The notes beneath the pieces were generated by a model, which made no database searches, was not told the DNA's origin, and saw only the letters and a program-made list of their open reading frames with translations. 64,000 nucleotides of DNA from Prorocentrum cordatum (lineage: Eukaryota; Sar; Dinophyceae; Prorocentrales; Prorocentraceae): NCBI GenBank assembly GCA_963575745.1, contig CAUYUJ010009491.1:96436-160435 (forward strand). Reading direction: 5' to 3'. How positions within the stretch are numbered: the first letter of the stretch is position 1; each line of letters begins with the position of its first letter. The position numbers and the translations under genes are program-made. Positions 21,336-32,265 of the stretch are shown one piece after another.

Positions 21336-21826
21336 TCCAGGGTCTCGGAGAGGGACGTGTGCCCCTGGCCCCCTGCGCACTGCTGGGGGGCGGCCTGGTT
21401 CGACAGACGGGCAACACAGCGCGGCCAAATTCTGCCGGGCGAGCACGCCTCGGACTGGCCCTCGTCAGAGGAGGAGGCGGAGGAGGAGGAGGAGGAGGAG
21501 GAGGAGGAGGAACCCCTGGAGTTGCCTGGCTCGCTAGTTTGATCAAACCCCCCTGAGGGGCCACCGCCCCTGGGGGGGAAGGGATGGCCGCGCGCGACGC
21601 ACCCCATGGCCGAGAGCCATGGAGCCATGGAGACCGGAGCCCCGAAACCCGCGTGAGAGGACTGCCTCACAAAGAGCACTGGCTCACCACAAACCGGGCC
21701 GCCCTCCGCCCCCACCCGGGGCGACCACGCCCCTCGCGTGCAGGGGAGGCCGCTCGCTCCCACGAGGAGGACGGGGGAAAGGAGGAAAAGGGTGGAACAT
21801 CTCAGTGAACAGACGCGGACTCGGGA
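21336..21826. other. Unique GC-rich sequence with short GAG tract
   Basis: A GAG tract lies at about 21470-21510. The rest is unique. No gene recognised. Confidence 0.35.
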
Positions 21827-22008
21827 GCGGCCAAGAGGGAGGCGTCCAAGATGGGGGGGTGCAAATCATGACCGGCGGCATGTGCGCGGCCCAGCGGGGG
21901 GGCCAGGGACGTAGTGAAACAAGAAGAGGCGCCATGAAATCTGGGAAAATATCATGGCCCCCGCCATGATACCCACCCCCCCCTTGTCATCACCCCCCTC
22001 TTGGCCGC
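21827..22008. mobile_element. MITE-C copy 1
   Basis: Starts GCGGCCAAGAGGGAGGCG and ends CCCCCCTCTTGGCCGC, an inverted terminal pair. The body (GCGGCATGTGCGCGGCCCAG, GAAACAAGAAGAGGCGCC) is shared with 27320-27500 at high identity. About 180 bp, non-coding. Confidence 0.7.
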
Positions 22009-22768
22009 CAACGACCCCGAGGGCGACGTGCAACGCCTGCGCCTGCCGGGCGGCCGCCGCCGCCGAGCGGCCGGGGCTGCCGCGGCCGCCGCGCCGGCCG
22101 CCGCCACGCGGCAGAGGGCGCCGCGGGGCGCGGCGGCCTCGGTGCGCCGACGCTGCCGCGCGGCGGGCCACCCTCGAGGACCAGGGAAGGGATCGATCCT
22201 CGACCCTCGATCCTCGAGGCCCCTTGGATCCTCCTCCTCCTCCTCCTCCTCCTCCCGCCTCCCCCTCCGCCTCCTCCGCCTCCTCCTCCCATGGTTTCGG
22301 GCACGTCCTGAAGCTGCCCAAGCGCGGGGCCGCACCATTACCATTAGTTACCTCCTCCTCGTCATCATCGATTTTCGATCCTTTTCCTCCTCCTCCTCCT
22401 CCTCCTCCTCCTCCTCTTCCTCCTCCTCCTCCTCCCTCCTGTTCCTCCTCCTCGTCCTCCTCCTCGTCCTTCTCATCGATGTTCGATCCTCCTCTTCCTC
22501 GTCCTCCAAACTCCTCGTTTTCTTTTTCCTCCTCCTCATGCTCCTCCTCATGCTCCTCCTCTTCCTCCTCCGCCTCTTCCCCCTCCTCCTCCCCGGTGAG
22601 GGGCTACGTTTTGGGGGGGGCAGGCTAAGGGGGGATTTGCCCAAGAACGTGCGGGATTCGCTGTCGAGGGCCTATCGCCGATCTGTTGGCGATGTACCGC
22701 CGATTCCAGGTCGACGGTTTCCCTCCTAGCTGAGCCTACCTCCCCCCGCCCCCCTAACGCTTCCCTTC
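22009..22768. other. GC-rich DNA and CTC microsatellites
   Basis: GGCCGCCGCCG-type DNA, then CTC tracts at about 22212-22290 and 22372-22598, then unique sequence to the MITE-A at 22769. No gene. Confidence 0.5.
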
Positions 22769-22904
22769 AGTCGGGCCTGTCCCTCTACAGGGGGAATGCT
22801 CCAAAGGACTATATGTTGAGTATTCTTGTGCATCTTTGGAATATTTTGGGAGTATGATTTAGTCTTCGTCCAAAATCCCCCTGTATGGGGGACAGTCCCG
22901 ACCC
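22769..22904 (+). mobile_element. MITE-A, copy of about 136 bp
   Basis: Left end AGTCGGGCCTGTCCCTCTAC and right end CTGTATGGGGGACAGTCCCG are inverted copies. The interior is AT-rich. The flanks are no longer TTAA, so the copy is probably old. Confidence 0.65.
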
Positions 22905-23099
22905 AACGCTACCCCCTTGACCCCCCCCCGCTCCCAGCAGTGCCTCGTGGTCGATCACCCCGCCGCCTCCCTGGCTGCGCACAGGCGGCTGGGAGCAGTC
23001 CCAGGCTGGCCTCGGCCAGAGACCGCGGCCGCAGGCCTCTCGAGGCTCGAAGCCCCTCGAGCGTCGAGGCTCGATCCTCGAGGACGCTCGAGGCTGGCA

Positions 23100-23258
23100 T
23101 TAAGTCGGGCCTGTCCCCTACATGCCGATTTTGAACGAAAAATTAAACATACACAGAACATGTGTTAAAATGCTCAAACATGGTCAAAAAAAGAATCACC
23201 TGACTATTGTTGTACCATATTTGAATACTCTCCCTGTAGAGGGACAGGTCCGACTTAA
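23100..23258 (+). mobile_element. MITE-A, complete copy with TTAA at both ends (159 bp)
   Basis: The element begins TTAAGTCGGGCCTGTCCCCT and ends GAGGGACAGGTCCGACTTAA, the best-preserved ends in the window. TTAA at each end fits a TTAA target duplication, as made by piggyBac-type transposases. The AT-rich interior has no coding capacity. Confidence 0.8.
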
Positions 23259-23639
23259 GGCTGGCACGAGGGGTGCGCGTCCCCAAAGGACTGGGGATCC
23301 CGAGCTCTTTCGCCGGAATCTCGTGCCGCCCGGGCCCTGTTTCCAGGGCCCGGCGCCGTCAGGCACGACTCGGGACGAAGAGCGGGCCCCAAGGGGAGGA
23401 AAAAACACCCGGGGTCCAGGGCACGTTTCCCTTAGGACCCCTCCGCCTCGTCCTCTGCCTCGCCCGGAGGGGCGGGGAGGTGCGAGGCGGCGAAGATCCA
23501 AATCCGCCGCCTGGGGCACCGATGTGCTGGGACCCCAGGCAGCAACAGATACGGATCTATCTGGGCCCGGGGGGGCGAATACATCCATGTATTGAGCAGG
23601 GACCGACCGTCCCGGCATTCCTATCGGCCTACCACGAAA
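23259..23639. other. Unique GC-rich sequence, no gene
   Basis: Non-repetitive sequence. No gene recognised. Confidence 0.35.
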
Positions 23640-23840
23640 TGTTCGTAGAACCCAGAATAGTTCTAAGAACAAAAGCACATGTTCTTAGAACATAAAACCC
23701 GATGTGTTTCAACAAGTCAGTCCCAGCCAGAAATGTTCTAAGAACATTTCGTGCAGATCACAAAAGGTTATTCGAACATTGCTTGGTAGGACCATATGCG
23801 AGCAAGGACGCTTCGCCACTGCTTGAATGTAGGGGGACTC
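23640..23840. repeat. GTTCTAAGAAC-containing dispersed repeat, copy 1
   Basis: Holds palindromes GTTCTAAGAAC (23660, 23735) and GTTCTTAGAAC (23681), and the blocks AACCCGATGTGTTTC, CCAGCCAGAA and GACGCTTCGCCACTGCTTGA. The same blocks recur in the same order at 24855-24995. Confidence 0.65.
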
Positions 23841-24854
23841 AAGGCGGAACGCGGGCGGGCACAACATTTGTGCCGCCGCCCTTGGGGGGCAGCTGGCGCC
23901 ACGGACAGCCCCCGTCCCTGGCCGAGCTGCCGGTCGCGGCCGCTCCACGGCGGCGGCGGTCCTGTCCTCCTGCTGCTCCTCCTCAGGAGGCAGAAGGGAC
24001 GGACGAGAGGGGGAGATTAGGATGAGGGAGGGGGGGACAGGAGGAAGGGGATGAGGAGGAAGGCTGAGGGAGGAGTGGAGGAAGAGGCAGGATGGGAGAG
24101 GATGAGGACGAGAGACAAGAGAAGGAGTAAGGAGAAGTAGGAGGAGGAGGAGGAGGAGGAGGCGGAAAAAGAGGAGGGGCGAGGGGCGGGAGGTGAGGAA
24201 GGCGGGGGGAGGTGAGGAGGGAGAAAAGGTGAGCGAGATCGAGGGCGGCAGAATTCCTTTTCCTGCGCATGCTTCTGCTGCTGCTGCTGCTGTTGCTCCT
24301 TCCCCTCCCTGATCCTGCTCCTCCTCATCCTTCTCCTCCTCCTGCTGCTGCCCTACCCTCTATATCCTACCGCCTCCTCCTCCTCCTCCTCCTCCTCATC
24401 CTCCTCCTCCTCCCGTCATCTCCCTCCTCTCCCCTCCCCGCCTCTCCTGCTGCCCCCCCCATCCCTCCCCATTCACCCACCTTCCTCCCCCCCGAATCTC
24501 CCATCTCCACTACCCCTCTTCCCCGCTCCCCGCTGATACCACCCTTCCCACCTCGCTCCGCGCTCCTGGCTCCCCGCTCTCCACTCCCTGCTCTCCGCTC
24601 CGCGCGTTCCGCTGCGCGCTCCTTGCCCCGCCGCTCGCCGCTCCTCGCCCACCGCTCCCCGCTCCCCGCGCCACGCTCGCCGCGCCTCGCCCACCGCTCC
24701 CCGCTCCTCAGAGCCTGGGCGAGCACGGCCCGCCCACGCTCCGGAGTGACCCCCCCTCTGGGCAGGAGCGGCCTCTCGGGTGCGCGGCCCTGGGGGGGCC
24801 CGCGGCGGGGGCCAGATCCGAGCGCACAGGCCCAGTGCTGCTGTTGAGCAGGGA
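23841..24854. other. GAG and CTC tracts facing each other, CGCTCC minisatellite
   Basis: GGAGGA-rich DNA (24019-24240) faces CTC-rich DNA (24268-24470), which could fold as a long purine/pyrimidine hairpin. A CTCCCCGCTC-type minisatellite lies at about 24520-24715. No gene. Confidence 0.5.
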
Positions 24855-24995
24855 CCAACATGAACCCGATGTGTGAAACCAAGACAGCCCCGGCCAGAAC
24901 TGTTCTAAGAACACTTCGCGCAGACAACAACAAAAAGGTTCTTAGAACACTGTTTGGTGGCGAGCCAAGACGCTTCGCCACTGCTTGATGCTGAG
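24855..24995. repeat. GTTCTAAGAAC-containing dispersed repeat, copy 2
   Basis: Matches 23690-23835: GAACCCGATGTGTGAAACC, the palindromes at 24902 and 24938, and AGACGCTTCGCCACTGCTTG. Confidence 0.65.
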
Positions 24996-26343
24996 GGACC
25001 CCTGCGGGCCAGCACCAACGATCACTCCGGCGAAAGGCCCCCCTCACCGCGCATTCGAGTGCTGGGCTACACTGTCAGTGCCTCGCTCTCCCGGGGCTCT
25101 GCTCTTGTCCTGCTCGTGAACACTCGTCACGTGTGCGGAGCTGCACTGTCAATGCCGCGCTTTCCTGTGGCTTTGCTGCGTTCCTGCTCGCAACGCGCAC
25201 CGCCAGAGGCGGCGGAGAGCTTGAGGGATCCACCTGTCAAAAGCCCCAGCACAAGGGGGTGGAGGGAGGGGGGGGCTTCTCAGAAGGAGGCTGCTTCCTA
25301 GAAGGCGCCAGCCTTACATCTATAGATGAGGCCCGCGCATTTCTAAGAAACAGGGGTGCTTCTAAGAAACGCTCCCCCCTCCCCCCACCCCCCTCTGCGC
25401 GTGGCTGACATTCGAATGGCGGAGCCGACCTCGCCCCAGTCTTGCTGGACCCCGGCGGGGGCGCGCTGAGTCGAGGGCGCCGCCGGGTGCGCGAGCATCG
25501 CGGGGCCCGGCGGCGGCCAGCCGGCTCGGGGCTCGAGCCGGGGCGGCCTCTGGAGGGCAGGGCGCGGCGGGCAGGCAGGGCGGGCGGCCAGGAGACGTCG
25601 CGGGCGCGGTCCTCCTCCTCCTCCTACTCCTCCTACTCCTCCTCCTCCTCCTCCTCCTCCTCCTCCTCCTCCTCCTCCTCCTCCTCCGCGGCAGGCGGAG
25701 GTCCGGCGGCCGGCCAGCCGGCGGCAGGGGCAACGCGGGCGGCGGCGGGGGCGACGGCGGCAGCAGCGACAGTGGAGGCGCGGATGGCGAGGGGCCACTT
25801 GCCACCCTTGCAGCCGCCCTCAGGGCCCTCTCCTCAGGGCCGCATCCCTCAGGGTCCCATCCTCGTGCGTCCCCCCTCCCCCCTGCCGCCCCTCGCCGTG
25901 GGCGGGGCGCCGCCCAGGGACGTGCGGCTCCCGGCGGTGAGGGGCGCCACCTGCGGCGCGGCTGCTGCGCGGCTTGCGCGCGCGCCGACGGCGACTGCGA
26001 TGGCGACGGCGACGACGGTGGCGACGATGGCGGCGACGGCGGCGACGATGACGACTGGCAAAAACGACGACGAACACAGACAACGGCGGTGGCGAAGGCG
26101 ACCAATCTTCCCCTCCCCCTCCTCGCTGTCATCGGTCGTCGTCGCCAGCCTCATCCACCTAACCATCCTCCGTCGCCGCCCCATCTTGCTCCAGCGCGTC
26201 CTCCTCACTGCTCCCTCCGCCTCCGCCTCTGCCTCCGCCTCCGATAGCAAAATCACGAAAGATGAAAAATACTCGAACATAGTCCAAAAATGATCAGCAA
26301 TTGTCAAACAATCGTCCCCGCATGATTTTTGGATAATTTTTGA
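24996..26343. other. GC-rich unique sequence with CTC and GGCGAC tracts
   Basis: A short homology to the 90-bp satellite leader (CCGGCGAAAGGCCC) lies at about 25029. A CTC tract is at 25611-25686, and ATGGCGACGGCGACGACG-type repeats at about 25990-26060. The long frames of 250-280 codons here are GC-driven. No gene is supported. Confidence 0.45.
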
Positions 26344-26379
26344 TATTCCCCCTTTAGAGGGACAGGCCCGACTTAAGTC
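26344..26379 (+). mobile_element. MITE-A right-end fragment
   Basis: CTTTAGAGGGACAGGCCCGA followed by CTTAA matches the family's right end. AT-rich sequence precedes it (26250-26340), but the left end is missing. Confidence 0.55.
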
Positions 26380-26571
26380 TGGCCCCCCCCCCTGCCCCGC
26401 AAAGGGCCCCGAGCCTTCACAGAGTTCCCACGGGGCAGCCCCAACGGCGGGCGAGAACATGACGTGCCCAGGCCCGCGGCGAGGGCGACGAAGCGGGGCT
26501 GCCCAGGACGGACTGCGAGGGCTCTCGGCCAGCCTCGTGGAAGCCTCCCTTATGGGGCTGGCGTATACAAC

Positions 26572-26745
26572 GGGGTCGGAGGATCACTTCGCACCGCCGA
26601 TACATCGGCAATGATTCAGCGGTGCACTGGCGATGCACCAGCGCATTCGGCGATGCATCGGCGCCGTCGGCGTGGCGGGGACCGGGCTCCACACCGAGCC
26701 GCATCGCCGGTGCCTCGGCGAAGCGGCGCGATCCTCCGACCCAGC
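26572..26745. mobile_element. Foldback element with GGGTCGGAGGATC ends
   Basis: GGGGTCGGAGGATCACTTCG at the left and GCGGCGCGATCCTCCGACCC at the right are inverted ends. The centre is rich in GCATCGGCGATGC. A related half is visible at 15338-15460. Confidence 0.5.
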
Positions 26746-27319
26746 CCACTCCGACCCCACCCGGGAGGCCTGGAGCCGAGGCCTGGGCCGCCGCGCGTGC
26801 CCTATCCCGAGGGCCCCGAGGCTGCCAGGGGCAGCCCCGGCGGCGAGCCCTCCGCGTGGCCAGGCGGGCGGCGCCCTGCCACGCCATGCCTCGCTCGGGC
26901 TGGGCGCGCGCTGCTGCGGGGGGCGAGAACTGCGGGGGGAGACGGGGGCCCTCCTCGGGCCCTCCAGGGCCCCTTCTGGGCCCGAAAGGGCCCAATGCAG
27001 CCTGTACGGGGCCCGGGAGGGCCCCTTCTCTGCGGCCCTCGCTGCCCCCTCCGAATTGACGCCCCGCCCCCAGTTCGGGGGCGCGCAAGCATGGACCAGC
27101 GATCCATGGATTCGGCGCGCGGTCGCCAAATCCATGGATCGGGGGAGGTGCTCTCCCCAACATGCGGCCGGTGCCGCCTCGATCCACGCCCCCTGCTGAT
27201 CCACGCCCCCTGCTGATCCACGCCCATTTGATCCATGTCTGCGATCGCCTGACTGCAGGACCTCTTTCTGCAGCCCTCGCTGCCCCACCCCCCAATTAAC
27301 GCCCCCCCAGTACTCGGGG
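26746..27319. other. GC-rich unique sequence, no gene
   Basis: Frames are open on both strands through GC bias. The stretch near 27170-27235 has short repeats of GATCCACGCCCCCTGCT. No gene recognised. Confidence 0.4.
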
Positions 27320-27500
27320 GCGGCCAAGAGGGGGCGTCAAAGAGGGGAGGCGCAAATCATGGCTGGCGGCATGTGCGCGGCCCAGGGGGGGACCCAGGGA
27401 CGTAATGAAACAAGAAGAGGCGCCGCGAAATCTGGGGCGATGTCCTGGCCCCGGCCATGAGATCCACACACCCCTGTAATCATCACCCCCCTCTTGGTCG
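27320..27500. mobile_element. MITE-C copy 2
   Basis: Starts GCGGCCAAGAGGGGGCG and ends CCCCCCTCTTGGTCG. Same body as 21827-22008 (GCGGCATGTGCGCGGCCCAG, TGAAACAAGAAGAGGCGCC). Confidence 0.7.
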
Positions 27501-28966
27501 ACCCCGAAGGCCCCGCTCAGGCCCCCGCCGTCCCCCACCGGGCCAGCCTGCCCGCGCGCCTGGCGCCTGGCCTCCCGCGGCCTCCCCCCTGGCGGCGTCG
27601 CCCGAGCGCCGCGTGGAGGCGCCGCCACCGCGGCGCGGAGTCCCGCGGGAGAGGCCCCCGCCGCCCCGAAGGGCCGCCCGCCAGAGGAGGGGCACCCGCT
27701 GCGGGGCCCAGGCCTCGGCGCGCGAGGCGGCGCGGCGCGGCCTCGGCGCGGCCTCGGCGCGGGCGGCCGGGCAGCGTCCACCGACCGCCTCGTGCTCGTC
27801 CTCGTCCTCGTGGTCGCGGTCGTCCTCGCGGTCGTGGGGGCGGTCGTGGTCGTGGTGCTGGTCGCCGCGGTCGTGGTGGTGGTGGTGGTCGACGTCGTCG
27901 TGGTCGTGGCCATCTTCGTCGTCGTGGTCGTCATCGTCGGCGGCGGCGGCGGACGCCGTCGCTCCCACAAGGTGGACGCCCGCGGGCACAGATCCTGGCT
28001 CTGGGCCGATCCCAGGCCCGTGAGCCTGGCCAGGCTCGGCGAGGTGGTCCGTTGACGCTCTCCGAGAAGGTGGCCGAGAAGGCTCGCGCGTGGTTCGCAT
28101 TGGCGGCAGCCTCCTCCCTCTCGCCGCAGGCCCAATTAGGCAGGTCGTGCCTCTCGCAGGGCCACGGGCTCTCATAAGGTATCGCCTGGAATCTGATCTC
28201 GGCACGTACGAGGTGCCAACGGTAATGTGACCCTGGTGCCGTTCAGTATGAGGCAGCCATGGGTGCACGTAGCTATGACACGGCCCGTGCCAGACTGTTT
28301 GTTATGGGAGCAGAAACGTACGCATGAAACAGAGCGCGTGCGGTATCAGTGCAACGCTGGCTCACCCCGCCCCCTTCTCCTGCCGCGCGCGCGCGACTGT
28401 TGCACCTCGCGCTGCGCGCCTGTAAAGAACTGTCCCGCGCCTCGAAACCACGCCCGATGCACTGGTTGGTGCTCGAGCACCTGCGTGCCGCGCTACAGGG
28501 ATCGTGAGTCCTTGGGGAGGACGTCAAGCAACCACCGACGCCGACCCTGCCCTGGCCAGCAATCCTGGGCCCAAGATCGGTGCCTGCTCCCTCCTGGCCA
28601 GGCCTGAAGTGCCTATACACCGACCGCAACTTCAGGACTGGTCTGGGTCGGCTTCGGTGAACAATCGGCCTCCAAAATCAGCTCCTAGACCTCCCTACAC
28701 GCGTTCTGGCCGAGACTTCAAGGCGATGCGGTCGCAGCGACGAGACTCTCCAGGAAAGAACCGCCGATGCATATTCAAATCCACAATTTCTGAAGTCCTG
28801 CCCCGAGCCCTGGGACCCGATGCACACGGATAGATGCCCGCCCGCATATGTGGACAGAACTCTACACGCAACTGCACCTCGAGGCCCTGGGGGGCCAGAC
28901 TCCGCAGCCAAGGACGTCTTGCACCGTGGACCAGGGCGGAGAACCAGCAAAAACGCCATGGACGTC
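27501..28966. other. GC-rich sequence with GTCGTGGTC tract, no gene
   Basis: A tract of TCGTGGTCGTGG units (about 27785-27950) lies inside GC-rich DNA. 28140-28960 is unique and less biased, but I found no convincing coding segment in it. Confidence 0.4.
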
Positions 28967-29274
28967 AGCTTTCGGAGGCCCGCGCGGATTTCTTGGATCG
29001 GCGCTGGCCCCCCCCCTCCGCTCAGCGCACCAGGAGCGGCGCCAGAGGCGCCGCCCTGGGGTGCGCGAAGAGGAGATCAGGAAGAACGTTAGGGGTAGGC
29101 TCAGGGAGATGAATCGACCCCCCATCGCTCATTAATCGCCCATACGGGTCCGATAGGGGCCCGCATTTCTGGCGGCGTTTCCGGACGCCGCCACTGGCGC
29201 GCTTCCCGCGGCCGAAGTGGAGAGGGCGGTCCAGAGCGGACCCGACGAAGTCCGCGCGGACCTCTGAAAGCTCA
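28967..29274. mobile_element. MITE-B, expanded copy
   Basis: Left arm GGAGGCCCGCGCGGATTTCT and right arm AAGTCCGCGCGGACCTCTGA pair in inverted orientation, with outer CAGCTTTC and GAAAGCT also pairing. The centre is about 235 bp, longer than in the 399-590 copy. Confidence 0.5.
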
Positions 29275-29514
29275 GACACACTGCGTCAACGAAAAAATTA
29301 GGCGCTACAGGAAGCCTTAGATCCCCCGATCCTTGCCGCTCCCGCAAGCGGGCTTCCACGCGCCCCTCGCGAAGAGGGGCGTCTTGCTGAAGGCGAACGC
29401 CAGGATGCCAGCGACGCTGGCCTTGCATGCCGCTGCAATTTTCAATCGAGTCCTGACGAGCCCCAGAGGAGGGAACCATTAACACGCGTACTCAAAATCG
29501 CAGGGACAGGCTTG

Positions 29515-30994
29515 GTTGTGCTGTTGAGTCTGCGTGCGGTTGTAGTGGCCATTGCGCTGGTGGTTATGCTGGTGGTCGTGCTGCTTGAGGTGGTTGTGCT
29601 GGCGGTTGTGCTGGTAGTCGTGCTGGTCTGTGCGCTCGTGCCAGCAGTGGTGGTGTTGCTGGTGATTGTTTGAGCGGTTGTGATAGTGGTCGCGCTGGTG
29701 GTTATGCTGGTGGTGGTGCTGGTGGTGGTGCTGGTGTTTGTGCTGGTGGTGGCTGTGCTGGTGTTGTGGTGGTGGTTGTCGTGCTCGTGGTGGCTGAACG
29801 GGTAGTTGTGTTTATGCTTGTGCTGGCGGTTGTGCTGGCGGTTGTGCTGGCGGGTGTTGTGCTGGTGGTGGCTGTCCAAATGGTCTTGCTGGTGATTGTG
29901 CTGGAGGTTGCGCTGGTGGTTGTGCTGATGGTTGCGCTGCTTGTTGTGATGATCATCGTGCTGGTGGTGGTTTTGCTGGTGGTGGTTGTGCTAGTGGTCG
30001 TCGTGCTGGTGGTTGCTGTGCTGGTGGTTGTGCTGGTGGTTGCCCTGCTGGTTGTGCTGGTGGTTGTGCTGGTGGTTGTGCTGGTGATTGTGCTGGTGGT
30101 CGTGCTGCTGGAGGTAATCGTGCTGGTGGTTGTGCTGGTGGTCGTGCTGATCTTTGCGCTCGTGCTAGCAGTGGTTGTTTTGCTGGTGAGTATTTGAATG
30201 ATTGTGCTGGTGTTGCGCTGGTGGTTGTGCTGGTGGTGTTGTGGTGGTGGTTGCCCAGGCGGTGGCGCTGGTAGTTGCGCTGTTTTTTTTCCTGGTGGTG
30301 TTGTGGTGGTGGTTGGCATGCTCGTGATGGCTGTGCTGGTAGTTATGTTTGTGATTGTGCTGGCGGTTGTGCTGGTGGCTGTTGTGCTGGCGGTTGTTGT
30401 GCTGGTGGTGGTTGTGCAAGTTGTTGTTCTGGTGGTTGTGCTGGAGGTTGCGCTGGTGGTTGTGCTGATGGTGACCCTGGTTGTTGTGCTGATGGTCGTG
30501 CGCTGGTGGTTTTGCTGGTGGTGGTTGTGCTAGTGGTCGTCGTTCTGGTGGTTGCTGTGCTGGTGTTTGTGCTGGTGGTTGTGCTGGCGACCGAGCTGGT
30601 GATTGTGCGAGTGGTATTTGTGCTGGTGGTGGTTGCTGGTGGTGGTCGTGGTGTTGTGGTGGTGCTGGTGGTTGTGATTTGTGGCTGTAATGGTGAAAGT
30701 GCTGGTGGTAGTGCTGCTGGTGATGCTGGTGGTTGCTTTGGTAATTGTGCTGGTGGTTGTGCTGATGGTTGTGCAAATGGGTGTGCGTGTGCTGGTGGTT
30801 GTGCTGCTGATTGGGTTGCTGGTGATTTGTGCTGGAGGTTGCTCTGCCGCTATTGTGCTGGTGGTTGCGCTGGTGATCATACTGGTTGCCGTGCTGCTGG
30901 TGCTTGTGCTGGTGGTTGCCCTGCTGGTTGTGCTGGTGGTTGTGCTGGTGATTGTGCTGGTGGTGTGGCGGTTGGTTGGTGATTGTGCTGGTAC
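29515..30994 (+). repeat. TGGTTGTGCTGG tandem array, forward arm
   Basis: About 1.5 kb of imperfect 12-15 bp units, mainly GCTGGTGGTTGTGCTGGT. Val/Leu frames on one strand and His/Thr/Gln frames on the other stay open for 200-290 codons but are repeat artefacts. Confidence 0.85.
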
Positions 30995-31410
30995 AACCTG
31001 CTGGATGAAAAAATGCGGACTGCAGAAGATTGCGAAAGATGCGCAACGAGGTTCCTGTCAGGCCACGGGGCCCTGGTGCAAGATTACGGAGACCAGCCCA
31101 GGGACTCCTCGGGTCGCTCAGGAATGCGACCAGGTAATGTTGTTGGAAGAAGTATTGGGTGGAATTGCGATTCTCTGGTCCTCACCCTATTTGGCAATCA
31201 TACTAATGAAAACAAAAATGGAAGATTCAGAGAATCGCGATTCCACCGAATAATTTCTCCTAAGACACTCCCTGGTCGCCTTCCTGAGCAACCAGAGGAG
31301 TGCCTGGGCTGGTCTCAGTAACATTGTACCGGGGCCCTGGGGCCTAACGGGAACCTCGTTGCACATCTTATGCGACCTCTGCAGTCCGCACTTTTTACTC
31401 CAGCAGGTTG
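30995..31410. mobile_element. Foldback element inside the tandem array (arms of about 185 bp)
   Basis: Left arm 30995-31178 begins ACCTGCTGGATGAAAAAATG. Right arm 31229-31410 ends AGTCCGCACTTTTTACTCCA then GCAGGT. Shared blocks in inverted order include TGCGGACTGCAGA, GCAACGAGGTTCC, GAGACCAGCCCAGG and GGTGGAAT/CGCGATTCTCTG. Arms look about 80 percent identical. The loop is about 50 bp and AT-rich. No protein is encoded. Confidence 0.75.
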
Positions 31411-32265
31411 CAGTTGTGATGTCACTCGTGCTGTGGTAGTGCTGCTCGTTCTGCTGGTGGTTGTGCTTGCGGTCGTGCTGCTCATTCTGCTGCTGGCTGT
31501 GCTTGCTTGATTGGTTTTGCTGCTGGTTATTGTCGGAGGGCGCACTGTTGGTTTTGCTGCTGGTTGTGCCGTCGGCTGTGTTTGATGGTTGTGGTGGTGG
31601 TGGATGAGCTGGTGGCGGTTGCACATCCACCAGCACAACAACCCTTATCACAACCACCAGCACACGCACAAGAACAACCACCACCAACACAACCACCACC
31701 AGCACAACCACCAACATAACCACCACCGCAAACGACAGCACAACCACCAGCATAACAATCCGTGCAACCACCGACACAGTCACCACCACAACCACCACCA
31801 ACAACCATCAGCACAACCAACAGCACAACCACAACTAACACCACCACCAGCACAACCACCAGCGCAACCGCCAGCACAACCACCAGCACCACCACCAGCA
31901 CAATCGCCAACAAAACCACCACCAGCACGACCACCACCAGCACAGCCACCAGCACAACCAGCACAGCCATCAATAGAACACCCAACACAACCACCAGCAC
32001 AACCACCAGCACGGCCATCAATGCAACCACCACCTGCACAACCACCATCACCACAACCACCGGTACAACAATCAACACAACCGCCGCCAGCACTACCACT
32101 TGCACAACCATCAACATAACCACCAGCGCAACCATCAACACAACCGCCAGCACAACCACCAGCACGACCACCAGCACAACCAACAACAGCACAATCACAA
32201 GCACAACCCCACCAGCACAACCACCAGCGCAACCACATATTATTACAATCGTCAGCACGAGCGCC
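31411..32265 (-). repeat. TGGTTGTGCTGG array, mixed then inverted arm
   Basis: Forward-type units run to about 31610. From about 31622 the array switches to the complement (ACCACCAGCACAACCACCAG) until about 32260. Together with 29515-30994 this makes a giant imperfect inverted repeat around the foldback element. Confidence 0.8.

Noticed and set aside
24367-25047. 226-codon frame near 24.4-25.0 kb
   Set aside because: Built from a CTCCCCGCTC minisatellite and GAG tract.
26417-28268. GC-rich frames of 140-290 codons on both strands
   Set aside because: Open in many frames through GC bias, Arg/Ala/Gly/Pro-rich, crossed by a foldback and MITE-C.
29442-32258. Several 170-300 codon frames of Val/Leu/Cys or Thr/Gln/His
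   Set aside because: Products of the TGGTTGTGCTGG tandem array.
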